Shown here piece by piece: positions 6,910-14,818 of a DNA stretch of 27,884 nt. The stretch's first letter is position 1. The number at the start of each line of letters is the position of its first letter. The notes beneath the pieces were generated by a model that saw nothing but the letters and a program-made list of their open reading frames with translations, was not told the DNA's origin and did no database searches. The stretch is from JAUUZQ01 sp964538375 (lineage in GTDB: Bacteria; Bacteroidota; Bacteroidia; Bacteroidales; GCA-2748055), in assembly GCA_964538375.1 (NCBI GenBank), contig CAZIFQ010000039.1:1-27884 (forward strand). The letters are read 5' to 3'. Made by a program: the position numbers and the translations under genes.

Positions 6910-7599
6910 TCAATCATTCGTCATCTCCCCCTCTCCCTCTTTCCCCGTCTCCCTCTTTCCCCGTCTCCCTCTCTCCCCCTCTCCCCGTCTCCTTGTCTCC
7001 CCCTCTCCCCGTCTCCTTGTCTCCCCCTCTCCCCGTCTCCCTCTCTCCCCCTCTCCCCGTCTCCTTGTCTCCCCCTCTCCTTGTCTCCCCCACCCCTCTG
7101 CCAATCTCCCCATCCACTCGCTGATACTCCCGAACGCCTCCTTGGTCTCCTTACTTATCTCCTTCTTCTGCAATCTGAGTATCAAATATCCATACAAGCC
7201 ATTCAGTGCCAGCTGCACATCACTCTCTGTTCCGTGTCCGGATCGCATCCTGAGTGCTTCAACATTTGCTTTGGCCTTATCATATATATCCTTAAACTCC
7301 TTGTTCAGCGGATCATGCAGCAACTTCAGGTTCAGCTCATTGAGTTCACTCACTACATCATTCAGTATATTCATATGCCCCAGCTTCTGCTTTCTTTCAG
7401 CCGTGAGCATATCAATATGCCCCTTATACCACTCCCGCATCTCACGCTTGGTAGCATAATCCGCATCAAACTGACTAATAATCGTTTCCTCAATCCTGTC
7501 AAGGTCAAACTCACTTGCCCTCACCAGGTCCTCCACCTGGTACATATATAATAGGTACTCCGCGATGTTTTCTTTTCTTTTCTGCTCAGCAATAATCAT
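6910..7599 (-). CDS. DUF4924-like Bacteroidota protein with repeat-derived C-terminus
   Basis: Residues 1-170 are an all-helical protein (MIIAEQKRKENIAEYLLYMYQVEDLVRA..., then EFKDIYDKAKANVEALR and ALNGLYGYLILRLQKKEIS-ETKEAFGSISEWM). I recognise the DUF4924 family of Bacteroidota; function unknown. The family usually ends shortly after ISEWM. Here about 55 residues of RRRGEGET/GERG repeats follow, encoded by the GA-rich octamer array at 6922-7095. That strand has no T within the array, so no stop can occur in any frame until the array ends. The tail is very likely an accident of repeat insertion or expansion. ATG at 7599, with TATCTTTG 17 bases upstream. Paired with the downstream hydrolase. 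Confidence 0.8.
   Translation of the reverse strand: MIIAEQKRKENIAEYLLYMYQVEDLVRASEFDLDRIEETIISQFDADYATKREMREWYKGHIDMLTAERKQKLGHMNILNDVVSELNELNLKLLHDPLNKEFKDIYDKAKANVEALRMRSGHGTESDVQLALNGLYGYLILRLQKKEISKETKEAFGSISEWMGRLAEGWGRQGEGETRRRGEGERGRRGEGETRRRGEGETRRRGEGERGRRGKRETGKEGEGEMTND
6922..7095. repeat. Polypyrimidine array of octamers (24-base higher-order unit), inside the DUF4924-like gene
   Basis: On the plus strand, octamers CCCCTCTC, CCCGTCTC and CTTGTCTC follow one another, giving a 24-base unit repeated about five times with variants. The minus strand is T-free in this stretch. 24 bases equals eight codons, so the encoded protein repeats every eight residues. Confidence 0.9.
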
Positions 7600-7615
7600 T
7601 TTGTAAAATTTTCCC

Positions 7616-7623
7616 CAAAGATA
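7616..7623 (-). promoter_or_regulatory. -7 element of the DUF4924-like gene
   Basis: TATCTTTG on the minus strand, 17 bases before the ATG at 7599. No TTG lies 19-20 bases upstream: that position is occupied by the left GA-rich arm (7626-7652), which may have replaced the native -33 box. Confidence 0.5.
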
Positions 7624-7625
7624 AG

Positions 7626-7694
7626 AAAAAGGGAAGACTTGGAGAGGGGGAGACCAGGAGACCAGGAGAGGGGGAGACGGGGAGAGGGGGAGAG
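7626..7694. repeat. Left GA-rich arm flanking the four-helix-bundle gene
   Basis: Plus-strand purine tract starting AAAAAGGGAAGACTTGG, then GGAGAGGGGGAGACC-type units. Its outer 26 bases form an inverted match with 8151-8176 (AAAAAGGGA-GACTGGG on the other strand): one single-base gap and about two mismatches by eye. Confidence 0.75.
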
Positions 7695-7740
7695 AAAATA
7701 AATAGCAATAAGTCCGATATTTTAAGTTGTAATCACATTA

Positions 7741-7756
7741 ATAGCTAAAAAGCTAT
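7741..7756 (+). promoter_or_regulatory. Hairpin overlapping the start codon of the four-helix-bundle gene
   Basis: ATAGCT-AAAA-AGCTAT is a perfect 6-base-pair palindrome whose last two bases are the A and T of the ATG at 7755. Folded, it would hide the start codon. It is short and A/T-rich, so stability is modest. Confidence 0.4.
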
Positions 7757-8129
7757 GAAAAAGATTACAACACATAAGGATTTAAATGTTTACCAATTGT
7801 CATACAAATTGACAATAGAAATTTTTCAACTAACAAAAAGTTTTCCAAGGGAAGAGCTCTATTCTTTGACAGATCAGATCAGGAGATCTTCAAGGTCAGT
7901 AGCAGCAAATATTGCAGAAGCATATAGGAAAAGAAGATATGAGAAAGCTTTCATTGCAAAATTAAGTGATTCAGAAGGAGAAGCTGCTGAAACCCAGGTT
8001 TGGTTGGATATTGCAAAAGACTCGAAGTATATTTCTGAAGAAGTACATGACGAACTTTATGCAAAATACAACGATGTTCTTGGCAAAATTGTAAGAATGA
8101 TCAATACTTCAAAATACTGGATTATCTAA
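7755..8129 (+). CDS. Four-helix-bundle protein, 23S rRNA intervening-sequence protein (IVP) family
   Basis: 124 residues. Typical family features: start ITTHKDLNVYQLSYKLTIEIFQLTKSFPREELYSLTDQIRRSSRSVAANIAEAYRKR, then the AKLSDSEGEAAETQVWLDIA helix. The family was named for ORFs inside 23S rRNA intervening sequences and includes the Avd accessory proteins of diversity-generating retroelements, but Bacteroidota carry many solitary copies of unknown role. There is no rRNA and no reverse transcriptase in this window. The gene is more A/T-rich than its neighbours and lies between two GA-rich arms in inverted orientation, so it may be a small acquired cassette. Confidence 0.9.
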   Translation: MKKITTHKDLNVYQLSYKLTIEIFQLTKSFPREELYSLTDQIRRSSRSVAANIAEAYRKRRYEKAFIAKLSDSEGEAAETQVWLDIAKDSKYISEEVHDELYAKYNDVLGKIVRMINTSKYWII

Positions 8130-8130
8130 A

Positions 8131-8176
8131 TCCCCCCCCCCTCTCCCTGTCCCCCCCTCTCCCAGTCTCCCTTTTT
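8131..8176. repeat. Right GA-rich arm (polypyrimidine on plus strand)
   Basis: A run of C followed by CTCTCCCTGTCC and CCCCCCTCTCCCAGTCTCCCTTTTT. It is the inverted partner of the left arm and begins within two bases of the stop of the four-helix-bundle gene. The homopolymer C run is a likely length-variable site. Confidence 0.75.
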
Positions 8177-8206
8177 GGCCTGGTTTTTGATTTCCCATAA
8201 TTAAAT

Positions 8207-8214
8207 TACATTTA
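8207..8214 (+). promoter_or_regulatory. -7 element of the CBS-nadK pair
   Basis: TACATTTA, matching TAnnTTTG except for the last base, ends three bases before the ATG at 8218. TTTTTG at 8184-8189 is a possible -33 box but the spacer (17) is short. Confidence 0.4.
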
Positions 8215-8217
8215 CAC

Positions 8218-8883
8218 ATGCACGCAAAGGACCTCATATCAGACATCGTACCTGCGCTGAAAACCTCAGACACTGGTGTTCAGGCATTGAACTGGATGGA
8301 GATATTTCGTGTGAAACACCTGCCAATAGTGAATCATCAGCAGTTTTTGGGATTGATATCAGATCAGGATATCTACGATTTAAATGATCCTGAAGAGGCG
8401 ATTGGTAACCATGGATTATCGCTGCAAAAGCCCTTTGTTGGGCAGAATCAGCATATTTATGAGGTGATAGAGGTCCTGTCGCGACTGAAACTTTCACTGG
8501 TTCCTGTCTTAAACGAGGACAAGCATTTTCTGGGGGTAATAACACAGGACGATCTGACGCGTGAGTTTGCCAATTTGTCAGCTATGCAGCATCCCGGTGG
8601 AATTTTAGAGCTGGAAATGAACGAAATAGATTATTCCCTCACCGAGATATCAAATATTGTAGAAAGCAACAGCGCAAAGATACTCAGCTTGTATGTCGCC
8701 ACAGATGAAGAAACGCAGAAGATGAGTGTTACACTCAAGATCAATATAACAGACCTCACTGCTATCATTGCTACATTTAACCGGTACAGCTATAACGTTA
8801 AAGCTTCATATATGAATTCTGAGGATATGGATGAGTTTTACCAGGACCGCTTCGACGAATTTCTAAATTTTCTTAACGTCTGA
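8218..8883 (+). CDS. CBS-pair protein with C-terminal ACT-like region
   Basis: 221 residues. Two CBS modules: about 1-60 (VPALKTSDTGVQALNWMEIFRVKHLPIVNHQQFLGLISDQDIYDL) and 75-125 (IYEVIEVLSRLKLSLVPVLNEDKHFLGVITQDDLTREFA). Then an ACT-like region at about 145-215 (SLTEISNIVESNSAKILSLYVATDEETQKMSVTLKINITDLTAIIATFNRYSYNV). CBS pairs bind adenosine nucleotides; the ACT-like part suggests a second ligand or dimerisation. Two bases separate it from nadK, so it is probably translationally coupled and may relate to adenylate or NAD sensing. That link is inference from position. Confidence 0.87.
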   Translation: MHAKDLISDIVPALKTSDTGVQALNWMEIFRVKHLPIVNHQQFLGLISDQDIYDLNDPEEAIGNHGLSLQKPFVGQNQHIYEVIEVLSRLKLSLVPVLNEDKHFLGVITQDDLTREFANLSAMQHPGGILELEMNEIDYSLTEISNIVESNSAKILSLYVATDEETQKMSVTLKINITDLTAIIATFNRYSYNVKASYMNSEDMDEFYQDRFDEFLNFLNV

Positions 8884-8885
8884 TT

Positions 8886-9764
8886 ATGCAAGTTGCAATT
8901 TATGGAAGAAACTTCCACTCCTCGGCACGAGAAAATGTTGCCACGCTCTTTAGTCGCTTGAAATCCATGAATGTGGATGTCTTTGTCTTTAAACCCTTTT
9001 TCGAATTCATGCAATCAAAGTCGGGCTTGCGTCCAAAAATTAAGGGTTTCTTTGAGAGCCATAAGGACCTTCCTAAGGATACAGACTTCCTCTTTTCTGT
9101 CGGGGGAGATGGAACTTTCCTGGAAACTGTATCCATCGTAAAAGATTCCGGCATCCCGGTGGTGGGATTAAATACAGGTCGCCTGGGTTTTTTATCATAC
9201 ATCAGCCAGGACGGGCTTGATGATTCCCTCGACTCTCTTTTCAGCGGCAAATTTGATATTGAGGAACGCATGATGTTAAAAGTACATTCTTCAGGTGACA
9301 GTATTCTGCCATTGAACATCGCCCTCAATGAAGTACGTATCTATAAAAATGCTGCTTCACTCGTTACTGTGCATGTGCATGTTGACGATGAATTTCTAAG
9401 CTCTTACTGGGCCGACGGACTTATCCTCTCCACACCAACTGGCTCAACCGCTTACAGCTTGAGCGTCGGTGGCCCCATCGTGGTCCCCGAATCAGACAGC
9501 ATCGTACTCTCACCCATCGCACCCCACAACCTGACAGTCAGGCCCCTGGTTCTCCCCGGCAAGGCAGTGCTCAGATTCAGCGTCGACACCCGCGATCCCG
9601 TATACCAACTCGCCCTCGACTCACGCTCCATCAACATCCCCGTCCAGGACAAAATCACCGTCTCCCGCGCCAGCTACACCCTCAAGATGGTCCGCATAGA
9701 AAACAACAGCTTCTACAGCACCCTCCGCAATAAACTCATGTGGGGCATCGACAAACGAAACTAA
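8886..9764 (+). CDS. nadK: NAD kinase
   Basis: Phosphorylates NAD to NADP in the cytoplasm. 292 residues, normal for the family. GGDGT at 73-77 (catalytic D75), GLNTGRLGFL (94-103), NE motif at 148-149 (ALNEVRIYK), and the long signature DGLILSTPTGSTAYSLSVGG followed by P (177-197). Coupled to the upstream CBS gene. The last third is strongly C-rich on the coding strand (positions 9481-9540: 25 C, 9 G), unlike its first half. Confidence 0.96.
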   Translation: MQVAIYGRNFHSSARENVATLFSRLKSMNVDVFVFKPFFEFMQSKSGLRPKIKGFFESHKDLPKDTDFLFSVGGDGTFLETVSIVKDSGIPVVGLNTGRLGFLSYISQDGLDDSLDSLFSGKFDIEERMMLKVHSSGDSILPLNIALNEVRIYKNAASLVTVHVHVDDEFLSSYWADGLILSTPTGSTAYSLSVGGPIVVPESDSIVLSPIAPHNLTVRPLVLPGKAVLRFSVDTRDPVYQLALDSRSINIPVQDKITVSRASYTLKMVRIENNSFYSTLRNKLMWGIDKRN

Positions 9765-10056
9765 AGAAATTGCTTGTTCTGGAATTAGCCGAGCGTAGTC
9801 GAGCATTGCAAAACATTTACCCCAGAACTCTTTTACCTCCCCTCCTTTCCAAGGAGGGGTGCCTGCCGCAGGCGGGTGGGGTGGTTTTACCTCCCCTCCT
9901 TTCCAAGGAGGGGTACCCGCCACAGGCGGGTGGGGTGGTTTCTCTGCCCATCGCAGATGGGCTGGGGTGGTTTAATAAATAAAATAACTTCCTCCTCTTT
10001 GTTATTCTAATTAATTGATTATTTTTATATTTGCATATTATTCCAATATCAGCACT
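9765..10056. other. Repeat-filled gap between nadK and the envelope cluster
   Basis: Holds a GCCGAGCGTAGTCGAGC motif (9788-9804; a relative, CGAGCGGAGTCGAG, lies at 3741-3754), two and a half REP-like copies (9832-9973), and then an A/T-rich stretch with TATATTTG (10026-10033) as a possible -7 element for the next gene. The open frames here only translate repeat DNA. Confidence 0.6.
9832..9973 (+). repeat. REP-like element: two complete tandem copies and a half copy
   Basis: Copy 1 about 9832-9886, with second stem GCCTGCC-GCA-GGCGGGT. Copy 2 about 9886-9940, with second stem ACCCGCC-ACA-GGCGGGT. Half copy 9945-9973, with GCCCATC-GCA-GATGGGC and tail. Period 54. The first hairpin is CCCCTCCTT / AAGGAGGGG in both full copies. 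Confidence 0.88.
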
Positions 10057-10818
10057 ATGAAGAATAGACTCTGGATTTACATTTTATTTCTGTTACTCGT
10101 TATGCCTTCTGAAATGCAGGCTCAGAGATGGAGACTTCAGCGCTACGAAGCCTCACTGGGGTTAGGAACTACCCATTCTTTTATGGATATAGGATCAGAA
10201 AGTTATGGATTGAAAGCATTCCAGTTCGCAGGGACCAGGCCAAATGCTTCATTTAGTGCAAGTTTTAAAATTATTGAAGATTTATCTGCAAAGCTGGATC
10301 TTTCTTATATTCAATTTAGTGGGGTAGACAATGATAATAGACTTACTGTTACCTCGTTTGTATCAAACGCTTTTGAACCAAAACTGACTGTTGAGTACAA
10401 TATTTTAGGTGGCGGAAAAACATTTGGATCAACAGCAACGTTTGATAGAAGAGGAATGGTGAATGACTATAACACATTCTACCTCTATGCATTTGCAGGT
10501 GTTGGGGGCTTACTTTCAAAAGCAAAAGCTTTTGATGAAAATAGAGAAATACTTCTTAATGCGACATACTTTGATACTAATATGCATTTTGGTGTCGTTT
10601 TCCCTATGGGCATAGGCGCAAAATATAGTATTAATAGTAACTGGTCTGTTGGGATCGAAATCGGGGGGAGATTCACATTGACTGATAATATAGATGGGTA
10701 TGCAACTCCGTTTTCAAGTTATAACGATAGATACATCCTTACTAATTTTAAGGCGATATACAAGATACGAAATGACAGGAGAGGAGTACCACAGTTTAGC
10801 GAGTACAGAAAAAGGTAA
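10057..10818 (+). CDS. Outer-membrane beta-barrel protein, DUF6089-like
   Basis: 253 residues from the ATG at 10057. Signal peptide MKNRLWIYILFLLLVMPSEMQAQ, cut before RW. The rest alternates polar and hydrophobic/aromatic residues as in a small barrel (YEASLGLGTTHSFMDIG, FYLYAFAGVGGLLSKAKA, MHFGVVFPMGIGAKYSINSNWSVGIEIGGRFTLTDNIDGY). The glycine-rich FAGVGG and GIGAKY parts and the DNIDGY loop are shared with the next gene, so the two look like paralogues. A longer frame from 10015 lacks a signal peptide at its start. Likely surface or barrel protein of unknown ligand; it lies at the head of the uppS-bamA-skp cluster. Confidence 0.75.
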   Translation: MKNRLWIYILFLLLVMPSEMQAQRWRLQRYEASLGLGTTHSFMDIGSESYGLKAFQFAGTRPNASFSASFKIIEDLSAKLDLSYIQFSGVDNDNRLTVTSFVSNAFEPKLTVEYNILGGGKTFGSTATFDRRGMVNDYNTFYLYAFAGVGGLLSKAKAFDENREILLNATYFDTNMHFGVVFPMGIGAKYSINSNWSVGIEIGGRFTLTDNIDGYATPFSSYNDRYILTNFKAIYKIRNDRRGVPQFSEYRKR

Positions 10819-11506
10819 TAAATCTTCGTTGAGGGTAGTTTTTCTTATCGCTTGCCTCTTAGTTTTATTTTCCGGGAACATGATGGGTCAGAAAAAAGTT
10901 GACCTTGGTCTCTTTGTGGGTACCTCCTATTATATGGGCGATATCAATCCTTCACAACATTTTTATAATCCTTCAATGGCATACGGTGCGCTGTATAGAT
11001 ATAACTTCAATGCACGCAATTCATTGCGGTTTTCGGGCATCTACCATTCACTTTCTGGAGCCGATGATAATTTTCGTGGCCAAGGACTACAAGATTTTGA
11101 CGCAAAGTTCGTAGATTTGGCGCTGAATTTCGAGTTTAACTGGAAAGCGTACCAAACTGCGCAACGAAAAACAAAGGCAAGTCCCTATGTTTTTGCGGGT
11201 TTGGGTTATGGGATCAAGGTAGCTGGCGACCCTGAAGTGAGGTCGCATCTTACCTTCCCCTTTGGGGTCGGGTATAAGATTAATGTGGGAAGATGGCTCA
11301 GTGCGGGCCTGGAGGCAGGTCCAAGACGAGCATTTAGTGACCTGGTAGACGGTGTTGCCAATCCTGGAACCGATAATGTGTTTTCCCCTTTGGGGAACCG
11401 CGATTGGTATATTTTTACAGGAGTATTTGTAACATACAAAATATTTAAGCTCTGGGATGATTGTCCAACTTACGATGAGGGCATACCCAGAAAAGGGAAG
11501 CGTTAA
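10772..11506 (+). CDS. Outer-membrane beta-barrel protein, DUF6089-like, second copy
   Basis: Barrel protein with core GLFVGTSYYMGDINPSQHFY, YGALYRYNFNARNSLRFSG, YVFAGLGYGIKVAG, FGVGYKINVGRWLSAGLEAGPRRAFSDLVDGV and an end YKIFKLWDDCPTYDEG. The start is uncertain. ATG 10772 gives 244 residues with an unusually long charged stretch before the hydrophobic core and overlaps the upstream gene by 47 bases. TTG 10829 gives a clean signal peptide (MRVVFLIACLLVLFSGNMMGQ) and starts ten bases after the upstream stop. I think the TTG is at least as likely. uppS follows after one base, so the genes are one transcript. Confidence 0.72.
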   Translation: MTGEEYHSLASTEKGNKSSLRVVFLIACLLVLFSGNMMGQKKVDLGLFVGTSYYMGDINPSQHFYNPSMAYGALYRYNFNARNSLRFSGIYHSLSGADDNFRGQGLQDFDAKFVDLALNFEFNWKAYQTAQRKTKASPYVFAGLGYGIKVAGDPEVRSHLTFPFGVGYKINVGRWLSAGLEAGPRRAFSDLVDGVANPGTDNVFSPLGNRDWYIFTGVFVTYKIFKLWDDCPTYDEGIPRKGKR

Positions 11507-11507
11507 A

Positions 11508-12266
11508 ATGAATTTGAAAGCACAAATAAGCAGGGAGAATCTCCCCCATCATGTTGCCGTTATAATGGACGGTAATGGACGATGGGCAAAAAAGAAGGGG
11601 AATGTGCGCATCTTCGGGCATCAGAATGGAGTAGAATCTGTTCGGCAAATTACCGAAGCGGCTGGAGAGCTGGGTATAGAATATCTTACGCTCTATGCTT
11701 TCTCAACAGAAAATTGGAACAGGCCAAAGGGGGAAGTAGATGCCCTGATGGGACTATTGGTGAATGCCATCCAGAGTGAAATTGAAAATTTGCATAAGAA
11801 CAACGTGAAGCTGACTGTCATCGGGGAGATCAATGATCTGCCTGAGGGCGTACTGAAACAGCTTCAGGATGCTATTAAATATACAGCTGACAATACCGGC
11901 CTAAACCTCGTTATTGCTGTCAGCTACAGCGGAAAGTGGGAAATAACCTCTGCCGTTAAAAAAATTATTGCAGATGTTCAAGCCGGGAAACTTGATCCGG
12001 AGAGCATCGACTATGTTGTGTTTGAATCATACCTTAATACCTCAACCATACCCGATCCTGAACTGCTCATACGAACGAGTGGAGAGAAGCGCATCAGTAA
12101 TTTCATGCTCTGGCAGCTTGCATATACTGAGCTCTACTTTACACCGGTGCTCTGGCCAGATTTTCGAAAGGAACATTTTTATGAGGCCATATTGGATTTT
12201 CAACACCGAGACAGGCGATTCGGAAGAGTAGGTGATCAGGCTAATGCTATAACGGTAAACAATTAA
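11508..12266 (+). CDS. uppS: Undecaprenyl (isoprenyl) diphosphate synthase
   Basis: cis-Prenyltransferase that extends farnesyl diphosphate with isopentenyl diphosphate to the C55 carrier for peptidoglycan and O-antigen. 252 residues from the ATG at 11508. HVAVIMDGNGRWAKK (15-29, catalytic D21), the IFGHQNG and LTLYAFSTENWNRP boxes, SYSGKWEI (139-146, a variant of the usual GGR), and the C-terminal RTSGEKRISNFMLWQLAYTELYF. The longer frame from 11457 runs into the preceding gene. bamA follows after five bases; this uppS-bamA order is usual in Bacteroidota. Confidence 0.95.
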   Translation: MNLKAQISRENLPHHVAVIMDGNGRWAKKKGNVRIFGHQNGVESVRQITEAAGELGIEYLTLYAFSTENWNRPKGEVDALMGLLVNAIQSEIENLHKNNVKLTVIGEINDLPEGVLKQLQDAIKYTADNTGLNLVIAVSYSGKWEITSAVKKIIADVQAGKLDPESIDYVVFESYLNTSTIPDPELLIRTSGEKRISNFMLWQLAYTELYFTPVLWPDFRKEHFYEAILDFQHRDRRFGRVGDQANAITVNN

Positions 12267-12271
12267 GGTAA

Positions 12272-14791
12272 ATGAGGAAATTATTTTTTACACTACTGCT
12301 TGCAGGTACAATTTTGCAGCTTTCAGCACAGGAAGAACCTGCACTGATCAATTACGATTCACTTGATGTGATGGATTACTCCCGTCCAAAGGATTATATC
12401 ATTGCAGACGTGAAAGTGAGTGGTATCAAATTTATACAGAAAGAGGTACTGGTGAGTCTATCCGGATTTAAAAAGGGGAATACCATTACGCTTCCCGGAG
12501 ACGACATTACAAAGGTGCTGCAGAAATTCTGGAGTCAGGGACTTTTTTCCGATGCAAAAATCTCCACCAGCAAAATCGAGGGCGATAGCGTCTGGTTGGA
12601 TATATTCCTGCTGGAGCGTCCGCGTATGCTCCGGCTCACTATCAACGGGGTGAATAAAACCGAGTCACAGGATCTTTTGGAAAAAATCAACCTCAGAAAC
12701 GGACAGCAGGTGACAGCGGATATCATCGATAATACAAGGCGGATCATCGAGGATCACTACGTAGAAAAGGGTTTTCTGAATACCATTGTGAATATTACCC
12801 AGGTAGCAGATAGCGTCCAGGTGAATATGGTGCGTCTGAATATCGATGTGAAAAAGAACGACCGCATAAAAATTGATGAGATATTTTTTGTCGGTAACGA
12901 GGTTTTTCCGGATAAACGCCTCCGCAGGGTGATGAAGAATACCAAAAAGGTAAACATCAACATCTTCAAGGCATCAAAAATGATCTCGGAGAAGCTGAAA
13001 GAAGACAAAGTTTCACTTGTCGATTTCTATAACGAGAATGGTTACCGTGATGCCAAGGTATTGGGAGATAGCATGGTAGTGCTCGATGAAGAACTGAAAA
13101 GAGTGAACCTCTATGTGAAAATTGAAGAGGGAAATAAATACCACTTCGGAGATATTGAGTGGGTGGGAAATACAAAATATCCGGCACAAGTACTCGATGC
13201 CTATTTAGGAATTGAGAAGGGCGATCTTTTCGATCAGAGCATCCTGGATGAACGTCTCTTTTTTGATGAAGATGCTGTAAATAGTGTATACCTGGATAAT
13301 GGTTACCTCTTCTTCGACCTTACCCCGGTAGAGATTAGCGTGGAGAATGATACCATCGATTACGAGATGCGTATCAGGGAAGGATCACAGGCAACCGTGG
13401 ATAAGGTAGTTATCACGGGAAATACCAAGACCAACGAACATGTGGCGCGCCGGGAGATCACAACAAAACCGGGTGACCTGTTCTCCAAGCAGGATATCAT
13501 CAGGTCGGTTAGGGAACTGGCATCCCTTGGCCACTTCGATCCGGAACAGATTGAGCCAAATCCAATTCCTAACCAGGAAGCAGGAACAGTAGACCTGGAA
13601 TATAAGTTGGTGGAAAGAGCCAACGACCAGCTGGAGGTGTCTGGTGGTTATGGTGCCGGGATGTTGATTGCCACTGTGGGTATCAGGTTTTCCAATTTTG
13701 CAGCGAGGAGATTGTTTGATGGCAAGGCATGGCGCCCCGTTCCTTCCGGAGATGGACAAACATTATCTGTCAGGGGACAGACCAATGGAAAATATTACCA
13801 GTCGTATAACTTCTCCTTCGTGGAGCCATGGTTTGGAGGAAAGAAACCGAATTCATTCTCCATGTCTCTCTTTCACTCAAAAATTAATCAGAATTATTAC
13901 ACATTTTTTAACAGGGATAGCGATGTGCCTGATGAATACATGAAGATTACCGGTGCATCACTTGGCTTGGGTCGACGGCTCAAATGGCCGGATGATTTTT
14001 TCACCTTGCAGAATCTGTTGAGCTACCAGAGGTACCACCTCCAGGACTATAAGAATTTCATTGCTGAAAACGGTACCTTCAATAACCTGAGCATGACAAC
14101 CACGCTTGGCAGGAACTCAACCGATCAGCCCATCTATCCAAGACGCGGTTCTAACCTGAGCTTAAGCTTGCAGATTACACCGCCTTATTCAGCAATGGGC
14201 CTGACCAATGTGGAAGACTATTCAACAGCGCCTGAAGAAGAAAAATACAAGTGGGTGGAATACCACAAGTGGATGGCCAAGGCAGATTGGTACAACAGGA
14301 TCGTGGAGAACCTGGTGCTCTATACACGACTCCATTTTGGTTACCTCGGACATTACAATGACGATATCGGACCATCACCATTTGAAGGATTTGATGTAGG
14401 TGGCGACGGACTTTCCGGCTACAACCTCTACGGACGTGAAACAATTGCTATGAGGGGATATGAAAATGGTAGTCTTACACCAAGAACAGCAGATGGGGCA
14501 AAATCAGGTAACGTATATACCAAGTTCACTATGGAAATCAGGTACCCCGTATCCCTGAATCCATCCGCAACTATCTTTGTACTTGCATTCGTCGAAGGCG
14601 GAGACGCATGGTACAGCATTGAAGAGTTCAATCCCTTCCAGGTAAAACGTTCAGCCGGTGTGGGCCTCAGGGCCTTCCTCCCAATGTTCGGCCTCCTGGG
14701 TGTTGACTGGGCATGGGGCTTCGACGAAGCTTATCCCGGCGCCGGCGTCAGTGGCTCACAATTCCACTTCACCATCGGACAACAATTTTAA
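12272..14791 (+). CDS. bamA: Outer-membrane protein assembly factor BamA
   Basis: Core of the BAM machine that folds beta-barrels into the outer membrane. 839 residues. Signal peptide MRKLFFTLLLAGTILQLSAQ; five POTRA repeats over about 40-450 (first begins IADVKVSGIKFIQKEVL; a later one reads VDKVVITGNTKTNEHVARREI); then the barrel at about 460-839. The loop-6 signature is MRGYENGSL (usual V/IRGF/Y). The chain ends HFTIGQQF with the C-terminal phenylalanine typical of barrel signals. It is a little longer than the E. coli protein. It sits between uppS and the two Skp-like chaperone genes, its functional partners. Confidence 0.96.
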   Translation: MRKLFFTLLLAGTILQLSAQEEPALINYDSLDVMDYSRPKDYIIADVKVSGIKFIQKEVLVSLSGFKKGNTITLPGDDITKVLQKFWSQGLFSDAKISTSKIEGDSVWLDIFLLERPRMLRLTINGVNKTESQDLLEKINLRNGQQVTADIIDNTRRIIEDHYVEKGFLNTIVNITQVADSVQVNMVRLNIDVKKNDRIKIDEIFFVGNEVFPDKRLRRVMKNTKKVNINIFKASKMISEKLKEDKVSLVDFYNENGYRDAKVLGDSMVVLDEELKRVNLYVKIEEGNKYHFGDIEWVGNTKYPAQVLDAYLGIEKGDLFDQSILDERLFFDEDAVNSVYLDNGYLFFDLTPVEISVENDTIDYEMRIREGSQATVDKVVITGNTKTNEHVARREITTKPGDLFSKQDIIRSVRELASLGHFDPEQIEPNPIPNQEAGTVDLEYKLVERANDQLEVSGGYGAGMLIATVGIRFSNFAARRLFDGKAWRPVPSGDGQTLSVRGQTNGKYYQSYNFSFVEPWFGGKKPNSFSMSLFHSKINQNYYTFFNRDSDVPDEYMKITGASLGLGRRLKWPDDFFTLQNLLSYQRYHLQDYKNFIAENGTFNNLSMTTTLGRNSTDQPIYPRRGSNLSLSLQITPPYSAMGLTNVEDYSTAPEEEKYKWVEYHKWMAKADWYNRIVENLVLYTRLHFGYLGHYNDDIGPSPFEGFDVGGDGLSGYNLYGRETIAMRGYENGSLTPRTADGAKSGNVYTKFTMEIRYPVSLNPSATIFVLAFVEGGDAWYSIEEFNPFQVKRSAGVGLRAFLPMFGLLGVDWAWGFDEAYPGAGVSGSQFHFTIGQQF

Positions 14792-14818
14792 AAAAACAAT
14801 CCTGTAGCCCCGGGTCGC

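Noticed and set aside
6862..7551. Plus-strand open frame with LPLSPSPCLPLSPSP repeats
   Set aside because: It is the complement of the GA-rich array and of the DUF4924-like gene; no independent evidence of coding.
7755..8129. Accessory protein of a diversity-generating retroelement, or a true 23S intervening sequence
   Set aside because: No reverse transcriptase, template/variable repeats or rRNA are present in the window; solitary copies are common.
9621..9923. Minus-strand open frame rich in GTPPWKGGEVK
   Set aside because: It translates the two REP-like copies and the antisense of nadK; no start context or family match.
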